Origin: Candidatus Magasanikiibacteriota bacterium
Lineage (GTDB): Bacteria; Patescibacteriota; Patescibacteriia; Magasanikbacterales; UBA922
Direction: 5' to 3'
Length of the DNA: 47,764 nt
Assembly (NCBI GenBank): GCA_003518365.1
Contig: DOYU01000012.1
Span: forward strand, 87,251-135,014
Shown here: positions 16,852 through 24,373 of the stretch, piece after piece
Layout of the letters: the number at the start of each line of letters is the position of its first letter
How positions within the stretch are numbered: the stretch's first letter is position 1
Notes under the pieces: model-generated
Database searches by the model: none
What the model was told of the DNA's origin: nothing
Seen by the model: the letters and a program-made list of their open reading frames with translations, nothing else
Translations under genes and position numbers: made by a program

Positions 16852-17105
16852 ATCCCTATCTTAATTTATATAATATATATATTTTATCTTGTTGTAATAG
16901 TAAGGGGTGTGGATAGTGTGGACTTTGCTGTTTTTTGTGTTTGTGTAGCGTTTTATTTGAATTCTTTATGCACATTTGATGTGTGTGTGAATGTGGGATG
17001 ATATGTGTGTAAGTGTTTGTATTTGTTTTTTAGTCGTAAGCTTGTTGATAGTGTGCATTGTTATGCACTGTGAGTTTTGTATGTTATACGCGTGTTGTAC
17101 ACAGG
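16852..17105. other. dnaA-dnaN spacer, part of candidate oriC
   Basis: It contains the 18-mer GGTGTGGATAGTGTGGAC (16906-16923), two overlapping DnaA-box-like units, next to an AT-only stretch (about 16864-16886) that could unwind. A long TG-rich run lies between 16920 and 17040. The same 18-mer occurs on the other side of dnaA. Confidence 0.6.
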
Positions 17106-18485
17106 TTATGCTGCATCTGAGTACAGTCGTTGTTTGATATTTGCGAGGTCTTGTTTCAATTTCAAATCATTTTCTAGCTCTGTTCGTATTTTTGTATGTG
17201 CATGCATTGCCGTTGTATGATCTCTCCCACCGAGCTCTGTCCCGATTGCAGGGTATGACATTTTCAATTCTTCTCTGAGGAGATACATCACAATCTGTCT
17301 TGGAAAGGCTAAACGTTTTTCACGACTCTTGCCCAGAATGTCGTCAATCGCTACATCAAAAAATTCTGATACCGTGCTGACTGTTTCTCGTGGCGTGACT
17401 GCTTTTCTTGTGCCTTGCTGTTCAAAACTGGCAAGGACTGACTTGATCGATTCTTTTGTTGGGGCAATGTTTTTGAGTTGGTGGTAGGCAATGATTTTGT
17501 TGAGTGCGCCTTCGAGTTCTCGGATATTGCTTTGTACAGTCGTCGCGATAACCGTCAAAATTTCTGGCTCGAGTGGAAATTGTTTTTCCTGACTTTTTGA
17601 TTGGAGAATCGCAAGGCGAGTCTCCAGATCAGGATTGGAAATGTCTGCGATCATTCCCCATTCAAATCGACTGCGCAACCGATCTTCGAGAGCAGGGATT
17701 GCTTTTGGTGGACGATCACTACTCATGACGACTTGTTTTCCTTGTTGATGCAGCTCGTTAAACGTGTGAAAAAATTCTTCTTGTGTTTGTTCTTTCCCCC
17801 CGATGAATTGGATATCATCGATGAGCAGCAGATCAACATTTCGATAGCGATCTTTGAATTCTTTTGCTTTTCCGCTCTTCACTGAGCCGACAAATTCATT
17901 GGTAAATTTTTCTGAGCTTACATAGAGAATGCGTGTTGAGGGATTTTTCATCAACATGTCGTGCCCTATTGCTTGGAGCAAGTGTGTTTTACCAAGTCCT
18001 ACTCCACCATAGATAAAGAGTGGATTGTAGGCTTCGCCAGGTCTGTCTGCAACAGCACGAGCCGCAGCATGTGCCAGCTCGTTACCCTTTCCCACGATAA
18101 AGGTATCAAACGTATACTTTATATTGAGACCAAACTGAGCACCTGGGCTATGCTTTGGATTTGAGTGAATGGGAGTTTCTGCGGTCGAAACCGTAGGAAT
18201 ACTTGAGAGCGTGCATTCTTGTTCCTCGATGTTTTTCATGTTTTCCACTCTATATTCGATCTTTTTGATTGGTTTTCCTGTTACTTTTTCTATCGTGCCT
18301 ATAATATCTTTGTGATATTTATTCTCAAGCCAACTTTTTGTGAAGGCATTTGGTACGCAGATGACTACATGACCTGTTTCATACTTGGCAATACCCGTAT
18401 GTTTAAACCATGTTGTGAAGTTTGGTTTTGATACTTTGAGTTCAAAATCTGCTAGGACGGATTGCCAAATCTCGTAATTTGTCAT
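17106..18485 (-). CDS. dnaA: Chromosomal replication initiator DnaA
   Basis: 459 residues. Domain I (1-85) contains FTTWFKHTGI and VPNAFTKSWLE. The AAA+ domain III begins NIKYTFDTFIVGKGNELAHA, with Walker A GGVGLGKTHL (about 160) and Walker B LLLIDDIQF (about 220). Domain IV ends with the DNA-binding signature ELGGRDHTTAMHAHTKI (about 425). All parts needed to bind DnaA boxes and melt the origin are present. It is followed by dnaN on minus and faces away from rpmH-rnpA, the classic origin arrangement. No SD is visible. Confidence 0.97.
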   Translation of the reverse strand: MTNYEIWQSVLADFELKVSKPNFTTWFKHTGIAKYETGHVVICVPNAFTKSWLENKYHKDIIGTIEKVTGKPIKKIEYRVENMKNIEEQECTLSSIPTVSTAETPIHSNPKHSPGAQFGLNIKYTFDTFIVGKGNELAHAAARAVADRPGEAYNPLFIYGGVGLGKTHLLQAIGHDMLMKNPSTRILYVSSEKFTNEFVGSVKSGKAKEFKDRYRNVDLLLIDDIQFIGGKEQTQEEFFHTFNELHQQGKQVVMSSDRPPKAIPALEDRLRSRFEWGMIADISNPDLETRLAILQSKSQEKQFPLEPEILTVIATTVQSNIRELEGALNKIIAYHQLKNIAPTKESIKSVLASFEQQGTRKAVTPRETVSTVSEFFDVAIDDILGKSREKRLAFPRQIVMYLLREELKMSYPAIGTELGGRDHTTAMHAHTKIRTELENDLKLKQDLANIKQRLYSDAA

Positions 18486-18685
18486 AGGGAGAGGCTAAGA
18501 GTAGCTTTGGTATGCAGTTTAGCACATATATGTATTTGGAAAAATGGCTTAATAAAAGCAAAAAGTGCGTAACATGGGGAAAAGGTGTGGATAGTGTGGA
18601 CATCTTTTACTTACGGATTAGAGATAATGCAGATGTGCTGATGAATACGAGCCTATTCGCTTTAGACTTTATCACAGTTCAGGTA
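18486..18685. other. dnaA-rpmH spacer, candidate oriC segment
   Basis: It carries the second exact copy of GGTGTGGATAGTGTGGAC (18584-18601), giving boxes TGTGGATAG and TGTGGACAT. Short words (ACGGATTAGAGATAATGCAG near 18615) resemble reversed words before rpmH (GCATCCGTAAATCAGCATTA near 18733). A likely dnaA -10 box, TAAACT on minus, lies near 18520. Confidence 0.6.
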
Positions 18686-18714
18686 TTGACAAATAGAAGG
18701 AAAACACGTATTAT
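18686..18714 (+). promoter_or_regulatory. Promoter of rpmH-rnpA-yidD
   Basis: TTGACA (18686-18691), 17 bp, TATTAT (18709-18714). A second, extended -10 (TGTTATACT, 18976-18984) may drive rnpA on its own. Confidence 0.75.
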
Positions 18715-18767
18715 TGGCTACATCTAAGTAATGCATCCGTAAATCAGCATTATCTGTTATCTGTAAT

Positions 18768-18944
18768 ATGCCAAAACGAACATATCAACCAAAAAAACGA
18801 AAGCGTGCAAAGACCCATGGGTTCCGCTCTCGGATGCAAGACAAAAATGGACGTGATGTCCTGAAACGCCGACGCGACAAAGGACGCAAAAAGCTGACTG
18901 TGAGTGAAGAGCGTACAGGAAAGCGCACCAAAAAGACTCGATAA
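18768..18944 (+). CDS. rpmH: 50S ribosomal protein L34
   Basis: 58 residues: MPKRTYQPKKRKRAKTHGFR, then SRMQDKNGRDVLKRRRDKGR, then a basic tail KKLTVSEERTGKRTKKTR. The first 45 residues are standard L34. The extra dozen basic residues at the C-terminus exceed the usual 44-46 length. It opens the conserved rpmH-rnpA-yidD cluster beside the origin. No SD precedes the ATG. Confidence 0.93.
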   Translation: MPKRTYQPKKRKRAKTHGFRSRMQDKNGRDVLKRRRDKGRKKLTVSEERTGKRTKKTR

Positions 18945-18950
18945 ACAGAG

Positions 18951-18976
18951 AAAAAGCCCCGGAAACGGGGTTTTCT
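18951..18976 (+). terminator. Terminator or attenuator after rpmH
   Basis: CCCC-GGAAAC-GGGG followed by TTTTC. It is short and may let some transcription through to rnpA. Confidence 0.6.
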
Positions 18977-18990
18977 GTTATACTAGGGGC

Positions 18991-19065
18991 ATGCGGATAT
19001 CCAGATAATCCAGATTTACAGATAGATCTATCCGTTGATCTGGATTATCCGTATATCAGGATACG
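18991..19065. repeat. Palindromic element, copy A, directly before rnpA
   Basis: ATAATCCAGAT and ATCTGGATTAT form the main stem. Bases 19030-19065 are an exact 36-nt inverted match to 20716-20751, and similarity continues through the rest of the element. It ends 4 nt before the rnpA start codon. Confidence 0.9.
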
Positions 19066-19069
19066 CAAT

Positions 19070-19447
19070 ATGCTATCTACTCAGTACAGACTTCGTAAAA
19101 TGAAAGACATCGACATCCTCTTTAAAGAAGGGCGTTTTGTTGGTGGAGAACTGGTGACATTGAAGCTGTGGTGGATAGATCCAGAGAAGTATCCGCGCCG
19201 GGAATATACACGAAATGACCTAAAAATTGGCTTTGTTGTGGGAAAAAAGGTCAGCAAAAGTGCTGTCAGACGCAATCGGGTAAAGCGTCAGATGCGGGAA
19301 GTGGTCAGGTTACTGCTCAAAGACGGCAAGATAAAGGAAGGTGCAATGGTGTCTGTGATTGCAAAGCCGGCAGCGCTGGGTGCTTCCTACGCTAATATAG
19401 AGAAATCCATTGTTGATGTACTTCGAAGAGCCCATCTTTTCAGATAA
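19070..19447 (+). CDS. rnpA: Ribonuclease P protein component
   Basis: 125 residues. The RNR signature KKVSKSAVRRNRVKRQMREV (about 60-80) and the start YRLRKMKDIDILFKEGRFVG are diagnostic. It assists the catalytic RNA in 5' trimming of tRNAs; the RNase P RNA gene itself was not found in this window. It lies between rpmH and yidD, as in most bacteria. The start codon comes 4 nt after palindrome copy A and has no SD. Confidence 0.95.
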   Translation: MLSTQYRLRKMKDIDILFKEGRFVGGELVTLKLWWIDPEKYPRREYTRNDLKIGFVVGKKVSKSAVRRNRVKRQMREVVRLLLKDGKIKEGAMVSVIAKPAALGASYANIEKSIVDVLRRAHLFR

Positions 19448-19450
19448 CAA

Positions 19451-19510
19451 ATATCAAATAACAGATAACATCTTTTTTACTGTTGCTATCTGATATCTGT
19501 TGTTTGATAT
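19451..19510. repeat. AT-rich palindrome between rnpA and yidD
   Basis: ATATCAAATAACAGATA (19451-19467) and TATCTGTTGTTTGATAT (19494-19510) are complementary at 16 of 17 positions. It ends 7 nt before yidD. The internal T run may also terminate transcription. Confidence 0.85.
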
Positions 19511-19517
19511 ATGACCT

Positions 19518-19772
19518 ATGAACATCCTTCATTGGCCTAGAAAGCCTGTGCTCTGGCTCATACGTCTTTATCAAAAGACATTGTCCCCAGATCACAGCTT
19601 TTGGGCGAAAAAAAAGAATCCCTACGGATATTGCCGGTATTTTCCGACGTGCAGTGTGTATGGATACCAAGCGATTGAAAAATATGGTGTGATTCGTGGT
19701 GGATTGAAGGCGGTGTGGCGTGTTTTGCGCTGTAATCCGTGGAGTAAGGGAGGAGTGGATGAGGTGGATTGA
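19518..19772 (+). CDS. yidD: Membrane protein insertion efficiency factor YidD
   Basis: 84 residues. LIRLYQKTLSPDHSFW, then CRYFPTCSVYGYQAIEKYG and GGLKAVWRVLRCNPWSKGG with its three conserved cysteines, is the full YidD pattern. The protein is a small amphipathic membrane-associated factor that helps YidC insert proteins. yidC normally comes next but does not here: a GC-rich lipoprotein gene occupies that place. Confidence 0.93.
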   Translation: MNILHWPRKPVLWLIRLYQKTLSPDHSFWAKKKNPYGYCRYFPTCSVYGYQAIEKYGVIRGGLKAVWRVLRCNPWSKGGVDEVD

Positions 19773-19796
19773 CAATTTCTATATTTTCTGTAAAGT
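19769..19796 (+). promoter_or_regulatory. Promoter overlapping the yidD stop, driving the GC-rich lipoprotein
   Basis: TTGACA (19769-19774), 16 bp, TAAAGT (19791-19796). The promoter is host-like and AT-rich although the gene it serves is GC-rich. Confidence 0.6.
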
Positions 19797-19867
19797 GATC
19801 GTACAATTGGACGGTCTTTTTTTTTGTACAGTCGTACGAAATGAGACCCTGGCCCGGAGGGAGATTC

Positions 19868-20395
19868 ATGATGGTTCGATTTGCGTGCGTGTTGTTACTC
19901 ACCTTGTTTGCATCATGCGATTCCAAGGAAAAACAGTCCTCAGATAAACCTATTCCGTCCGAGGACATGGTGATCCTTGTCGGGCATGTGTACTGTGCAC
20001 CAGTGTGGCGTGACTGGTGCGATGTGACCAAGCCCTGCCATATAGAGAAGATCCCTCTTTCTCTCGCAACCATTGTCAGTGCAGATGGCACTATTGCTCT
20101 GGTGACTCCTGCCGGAAGCCCCTTCCACTTTGAGAGGGGGAGGTTCGCGCAACTTGAAGAGAAGGCAAAATTCAGAGGCAAAGAAAAAAGCGTTGAGCAA
20201 TGGATCCCGTCGCAGAGTGGTGACTACCTTCTCGCCGCTGATCCCTGTAGCGCAGAGGTCTACATCCTGCACTTTCCTCTCCCCAAGAGTGGCGTGCCTG
20301 CCGAAGTGTCCACAAACGCCTCGCCGGCTGAGGAGGTCGATCCCCCACTACCCGCCGAGTGGGTGCCGGGCACGCTCGAGTGTTTCAAGGAGTAG
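19868..20395 (+). CDS. GC-rich island A: small predicted lipoprotein
   Basis: 175 residues. The start is ATG 19868, with GGAGG 8 bases upstream, unlike the SD-less neighbours. The N-terminus MMVRFACVLLLTLFASCDSK is a clear signal peptide with lipobox LFASC. The mature part has paired cysteines (HVYCAPVWRDWCDVTKPC) that could form disulfides, and a Pro/Glu-rich tail. No family is recognised. GC content and codon use differ visibly from rnpA/yidD and yggU on either side. It has its own promoter and terminator, so it is a single-gene unit, probably acquired. Confidence 0.75.
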   Translation: MMVRFACVLLLTLFASCDSKEKQSSDKPIPSEDMVILVGHVYCAPVWRDWCDVTKPCHIEKIPLSLATIVSADGTIALVTPAGSPFHFERGRFAQLEEKAKFRGKEKSVEQWIPSQSGDYLLAADPCSAEVYILHFPLPKSGVPAEVSTNASPAEEVDPPLPAEWVPGTLECFKE

Positions 20396-20454
20396 GCGTT
20401 CCCATGTTCTCGCTCATCGTTGGCTTCGGCAGACGGTGGGCGAGGACGTTCATT

Positions 20455-20474
20455 CACTCGAAAGAGTGTTTTTT
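20455..20474 (+). terminator. Terminator of island A
   Basis: CACTC-GAAA-GAGTG followed by six T. Confidence 0.8.
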
Positions 20475-20485
20475 GTTATACAAAA

Positions 20486-20713
20486 TTATACATCAATCTC
20501 CACAACCTTCATTTTACTCGTTTCCCCTCTCACAATTCTCACTTTACTTTTTGCAACACCAAATTCCTTGCTGAGAAGTTCAATAAGTTTTTTATTTGCT
20601 TCGCCATCTACTGGAGGAGCGGTAAGTTTTACTTTCAGTGTCCCGTCTGGAAGTGTCCCTACTATTTCGTTTTTTGAGGAACGTGGGAGGACTTTTATGG
20701 TGAGTGTTTTCAT
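20486..20713 (-). CDS. DUF167/YggU (UPF0235) family protein
   Basis: 75 residues from ATG 20713: MKTLTIKVLPRSSKNEIVG, then LKVKLTAPPVDGEANKKLIE and VRIVRGETSKMKVVEI. The central PPVDGEANK motif defines the family, a small alpha/beta protein of unknown function. The start codon lies 2 nt from palindrome copy B, which would form a hairpin in its leader. It probably shares a transcription direction, but not a transcript, with tig because terminators separate them. Confidence 0.85.
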   Translation of the reverse strand: MKTLTIKVLPRSSKNEIVGTLPDGTLKVKLTAPPVDGEANKKLIELLSKEFGVAKSKVRIVRGETSKMKVVEIDV

Positions 20714-20715
20714 AA

Positions 20716-20788
20716 CGTATCCTGATATACGGATAATCCAGATCAACGGATGGTTTTATCCGTAAATTTGGATTGTCTGGATATGCAC
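20716..20788. repeat. Palindromic element, copy B, directly before yggU
   Basis: 20716-20751 is the exact inverse of 19030-19065 in copy A. The remainder matches copy A with scattered changes. Both copies sit with the conserved end next to a start codon. Confidence 0.9.
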
Positions 20789-20809
20789 ATGTATTCATTA
20801 TATCAGAAA

Positions 20810-20870
20810 CTCGCCTTATAGCGAGTATTTTTGTCAATAAAAAACACCCGCAGATGCGAGTGTTTTGTTT
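20810..20870. terminator. Two back-to-back terminators between yggU and tig
   Basis: ACTCGC-CTTATA-GCGAGT then ATTTTTG on plus (20810-20833), and AAACACTCGCA/TGCGGGTGTTT with a T run on minus (20839-20870), the tig terminator. Confidence 0.75.
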
Positions 20871-20877
20871 TGAGAAT

Positions 20878-22182
20878 TTACTTTTTCTTTCCTTCCTTTT
20901 TTTCACCCAGCACTTGTTCTTTCAACCATTCCATCACTTTTCTATTTTGCATACTCGTGGCAATCGTATCGCGGACTTCTGGTTTTTTGAGATTGTCGAG
21001 GTATTCTTTTTTTGTTTTGTACATTTCTTCCAGAATTGTTATTTCTGCATCGATTTCTTCGTCAGAAATAACAATGCTCTGGTCCATCGCAACTTGGCGA
21101 GAGACGAGCGCTGCTTTTGCTCTTTTTTCTGCTTGGATTTTGAAGTCATTGAAAATTTCTTCTTCTGTTTTTTTGATATCTGCAAGGTATTGTGAAATTT
21201 CAATATTGTTTTTCTCGAGATCGCGTTGCAATTCGTAAAACATCTTTTGTCGTTCTGCGTCGATGAGTACTTGTGGAATTGGGGCAAAGGTTGCTTTGTC
21301 TATGATCGCATCGAGAATTTCTATTTCTGCTTTTTGATTCACTTTTTGCTCTGCCTCTTGGAGCATGTTGTTGTGTATCAGTTCTTTGAGCTTTTCAATA
21401 CTTTCTTGCCCAAGAGATTTTGCCATGTCGTCAGACAACTCTGGCAATTGTCGTTCATACACATCTTTGACCGTTACTTTGAAATCAACTTTTTTGCCGG
21501 CAAGATGTTTTTGATAGTGTGTTTTTGGAAAATCAAGTGAAAATTCTTTTGTATCCCCTTTTTTCAAACCTTCTACTTCCTTGTTAAATCCTGGGATGTA
21601 ATGATCTTCAGAAAGATACACGTGATGATCTTTTGCCTGTCCCCCGTCTACTGGGACATTGTCGATGATCATATCCATGTCGAGGACAAGTTTGTCTGTG
21701 CCTTCTGCCTTCCCTTCTTTCAATACTTCTGTCGCATGCATGCCACGAAGTGCTTCAAGCGTTTCATCGATCTTTTTTTCATCTATTGTTGCGTCGTCTT
21801 TTTTTACTTTTATTTTTTTGATATCCGGAAGCTTCACACTGGGCATCAGTGCGACCACTGCTTTGAAGACGATATCATTGCCTGGAGCAACTTTTTCAAT
21901 GCTTACCTTTGGCATGCCGATCGTTTCTAGCCCTTCTGTTTTTACAGCGTCAAAAAAGGTTTTTTTGACAATATCTTCGAGTGCTTCTTGCATAATAGCC
22001 ATTTCGCCGACTTCTTTTTTGAGGATGTCATACGGTGCTTTTCCTTTGCGAAAGCCTTTGATATTTGCTCGCTCTGAAAGTCGGACAGCTGCTTTTTTGA
22101 GTGTCTCCTCATAGTCGCCTGGGACGACAGTGATGGTGAGTTCTACTTGAGAGTTGTCGAGGTCTTTTTTTGTATATGACAT
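20878..22182 (-). CDS. tig: Trigger factor (ribosome-associated chaperone)
   Basis: 434 residues. The ribosome-docking loop IKGFRKGKAP (about 40-49) is intact. The PPIase-like FKBP domain (about 150-240) follows, with LSEDHYIPGFNKEVEGLKKG. The long C-terminal helical arms run from about 250 to 425, and the tail is lysine-rich. It shields nascent chains at the ribosome exit. Length is normal. It is divergent from the M23 peptidase gene. Confidence 0.95.
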   Translation of the reverse strand: MSYTKKDLDNSQVELTITVVPGDYEETLKKAAVRLSERANIKGFRKGKAPYDILKKEVGEMAIMQEALEDIVKKTFFDAVKTEGLETIGMPKVSIEKVAPGNDIVFKAVVALMPSVKLPDIKKIKVKKDDATIDEKKIDETLEALRGMHATEVLKEGKAEGTDKLVLDMDMIIDNVPVDGGQAKDHHVYLSEDHYIPGFNKEVEGLKKGDTKEFSLDFPKTHYQKHLAGKKVDFKVTVKDVYERQLPELSDDMAKSLGQESIEKLKELIHNNMLQEAEQKVNQKAEIEILDAIIDKATFAPIPQVLIDAERQKMFYELQRDLEKNNIEISQYLADIKKTEEEIFNDFKIQAEKRAKAALVSRQVAMDQSIVISDEEIDAEITILEEMYKTKKEYLDNLKKPEVRDTIATSMQNRKVMEWLKEQVLGEKKEGKKK

Positions 22183-22251
22183 AGGGGATAAAAAAAGGTG
22201 AAAACGGCTTTTAATATAGCGAAAAAAGGTCTGTCCGTCAAGTCTCTATCA

Positions 22252-22280
22252 TTGACTTTTTGTCATTTTTGGCACATACT
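22252..22280 (+). promoter_or_regulatory. Promoter of the LysM-M23 gene
   Basis: TTGACT (22252-22257), 17 bp, CATACT (22275-22280), 14 bp before ATG. Confidence 0.65.
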
Positions 22281-22294
22281 CAGAGAGCTATTTT

Positions 22295-23686
22295 ATGAAT
22301 AAGCAAGCCAAAAAAGCCCTTCTTTTCCTTCTGAGCATTGTCATGTTTGTGAAGCGCCTCCTCGTGGGGTTTTTTCAGCTGATTGCACGAGGATTTTCTA
22401 GGCTTAATGGTCTCTATGAGAAGACTATTGGTCCAACATTCTATCACTGGCTCTACACAATACAAAAAAAGACACGATGGGTGAGCTTGCTCAAAACAAG
22501 TGGGCTCCTTGGTTTTTTTGGAAGACGGTCTGTACTGCAGGTCGTTTTGTTTTCTGTGCTCATCATTATCATGGTACCCCAGACAAAGCTCTACACTGCA
22601 GAGACCACCAAAATACCAGGGCGTAATACTCTTTTATATAAAATGGTTGGACCGGGTGAACAAGATTTTAGTGTTGAAGATTATATTATTGAAGAATCTT
22701 TGCCACCAGTCGCCCAAGCCGATAGAAATTGGCGTGATGGGGCTATTAGTGCTGACCAATCTACCATTGTCGGAGAGGTGAGACCACACGTGGAAGACAT
22801 TTCAGCGATTTCAGTTGGAGGCACTGCTGTCACGAAGCCTACAATTTTGCCAGGCAACCAGCTTCCTACGCAAGAAGTTTCTGGAACATCCCAAGCAACA
22901 GAACGAAAAAGTGTTACTGAATATGTCGTTCAATCAGGTGACACCATTGGCGCTATTGCTGAAGCCTTCCGTATCAGTGTCGAAACAATTTTTTGGTCAA
23001 ACAATCTTACCGCTCGATCATACATTCGACCAGGTGATACGCTGAAGATTCTGCCTACCGATGGACTGGTACATGTCGTTGCACGTGGAGATACTGTGTC
23101 GTCTCTGGCAAATACGTATGATACCGAGTCAAGTAAAATCATTGCATTCAACAATCTGCAAAAAGACGGTTCTGATATCATCATCGGTGAGTCGCTTATT
23201 ATTCCAGACGGAACAAAGCCTGTGCCAAAGAGTACGTATAGAGTGCCAGAAAGTCGTCCGTATACTCCGCTCACTGATGTCGCCGCGCCACCGCCTTCTG
23301 TTGCCGCACCTGCTGGGTCTGGATACTTGTGGCCACTCGGCGCACATGTGATTACTCAGTACTACGGATTCCAGCATACCGGTGTGGATATTTCGGGTGG
23401 TGGAACCGGAACCTCGATCTATGCAACGCGTGCTGGAACAGTAATAAAATCACAATGTGGGTGGAATGGTGGATATGGGTGTTATATCATTATCGATCAT
23501 GGTGATGGTGTACATTCACTCTATGGTCATGCTTCGCAACTGTATGTAAGTGACGGTGAATCTGTGACGCAAGGACAAACCATTGCAGCTATGGGAAATA
23601 CTGGACGATCAACTGGTCCACATCTTCACTTTGAAATTCGTGTGAATGGGGTGAGAGCAAATCCATTGAAGTACGTGCGGTATTAA
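22295..23686 (+). CDS. LysM-M23 peptidoglycan endopeptidase, membrane-anchored
   Basis: 463 residues. A basic N-terminus with a membrane segment (VLQVVLFSVLIIIMVPQ, about 80-97), an acidic linker, two LysM repeats (EYVVQSGDTIGAIAEAFRIS about 209; VHVVARGDTVSSLANTY about 258), then a Pro-rich hinge and the M23 domain (about 345-463). The zinc ligands are visible in HTGVDIS, YGHAS and HLHFEIR. The enzyme cleaves peptidoglycan peptide bridges outside the membrane. It is monocistronic and ends at a terminator whose loop holds the next promoter. Confidence 0.93.
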   Translation: MNKQAKKALLFLLSIVMFVKRLLVGFFQLIARGFSRLNGLYEKTIGPTFYHWLYTIQKKTRWVSLLKTSGLLGFFGRRSVLQVVLFSVLIIIMVPQTKLYTAETTKIPGRNTLLYKMVGPGEQDFSVEDYIIEESLPPVAQADRNWRDGAISADQSTIVGEVRPHVEDISAISVGGTAVTKPTILPGNQLPTQEVSGTSQATERKSVTEYVVQSGDTIGAIAEAFRISVETIFWSNNLTARSYIRPGDTLKILPTDGLVHVVARGDTVSSLANTYDTESSKIIAFNNLQKDGSDIIIGESLIIPDGTKPVPKSTYRVPESRPYTPLTDVAAPPPSVAAPAGSGYLWPLGAHVITQYYGFQHTGVDISGGGTGTSIYATRAGTVIKSQCGWNGGYGCYIIIDHGDGVHSLYGHASQLYVSDGESVTQGQTIAAMGNTGRSTGPHLHFEIRVNGVRANPLKYVRY

Positions 23687-23720
23687 GACGAAAATTTATC
23701 TAAAATAAGCCAAATATACG

Positions 23721-23749
23721 AAAAACCCTCTTGACAAAAGAGGGTTTTT
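23721..23749 (+). terminator. Terminator of the M23 gene
   Basis: AAAAACCCTC and GAGGGTTTTT enclose the loop TTGACAAAA. Confidence 0.85.
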
Positions 23750-23759
23750 GTGGTATAGT
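23731..23759 (+). promoter_or_regulatory. Consensus promoter nested in the terminator
   Basis: TTGACA (23731-23736) is the terminator loop. After 17 bp, TATAGT (23754-23759) follows. It drives island B. Confidence 0.75.
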
Positions 23760-23824
23760 TTTTTGTTCATTTGCTTTCGTGTCAGTCACTTTTCCGGCAG
23801 TTCCAACTCTCCAAGGAGATATCC

Positions 23825-24188
23825 ATGATCATCGAGCATTTGAACCAGACCGGCACGCTCCCCTCGAACATCAAGCGGGAGACGCTCATTCAAGTCTACG
23901 TCGAGCTCTGCGAGCGCCTACGTGGCCGTCGAGGCCGGGTGCCGTGGCGGCGAGAGGCGGCGTAAGGCCCGCCTCAAGCTCGCGGAGAACATCCGCATCT
24001 GCGCCGAGCGGCTGGAGATCCCCAACCCGATCGGAGAACTCCCCGATGGGTGGGAGAATCATCTGCTCTACTACGGGTTCGGGGCGGCGGGGAAGTACGC
24101 CTCGGATCTCGGGATCGATGAGCAGTTTGCACCACACTTGGTGGTGCTGAGCATGCTTCGTCTCCACATGGAGAAGAAGCAGAGCTGA
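23825..24188 (+). CDS. GC-rich island B: ORF split by a +1 frame change
   Basis: ATG 23825 has AAGGAG 8 bases upstream. The first frame gives MIIEHLNQTGTLPSNIKRET and onward to a stop at 23965. A second frame, open from well before GTG 23922, runs to 24188 (KARLKLAENIRICAERLEIP through LRLHMEKKQS). The total of 364 nt is one base more than 121 codons, so this is probably one gene with a one-base indel near 23905-23925, or two coupled overlapping ORFs. The product is helical and charged, with no recognised domain. Composition is strongly GC-rich compared with comM and the M23 gene. Confidence 0.5.
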
Positions 24189-24274
24189 TCACTCTTTCGT
24201 TTTTCATAATCCATTCGGATGGCAGATATGAAAAATTCTTGTTCTTTCATGACTCACACAAAGGAGGTATTTGG

Positions 24275-24319
24275 ATGAAGTTCTGCCCTTCATCCATACC
24301 AACTATTATCTGTATGTGA
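24275..24319 (+). other. Micro-ORF with ideal SD and start codon in a hairpin
   Basis: AAAGGAGGT (24260-24268) stands 6 bases before ATG 24275, which opens 14 codons (MKFCPSSIPTIICM). GGATGAAG (24273-24280) pairs perfectly with CTTCATCC (24288-24295), burying the start codon. It could be a leader peptide, a small toxin-like peptide or chance. The rest of 24189-24337 shows nothing more. Confidence 0.3.
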
Positions 24320-24337
24320 TAGAGATAATTGAGGAAT

Positions 24338-24368
24338 AAAAAATCACCAAACTTGGTGATTTTTTATT
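24338..24368. terminator. Bidirectional terminator before comM 3' end
   Basis: AAAAAATCACCA-AAC-TTGGTGATTTTTT. Confidence 0.85.
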
Positions 24369-24373
24369 TTGGG

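Noticed and set aside
18607..20788. CRISPR-like repeats around the origin
   Set aside because: The words are palindromic and irregular in spacing; there are no repeat-spacer units and no cas genes.
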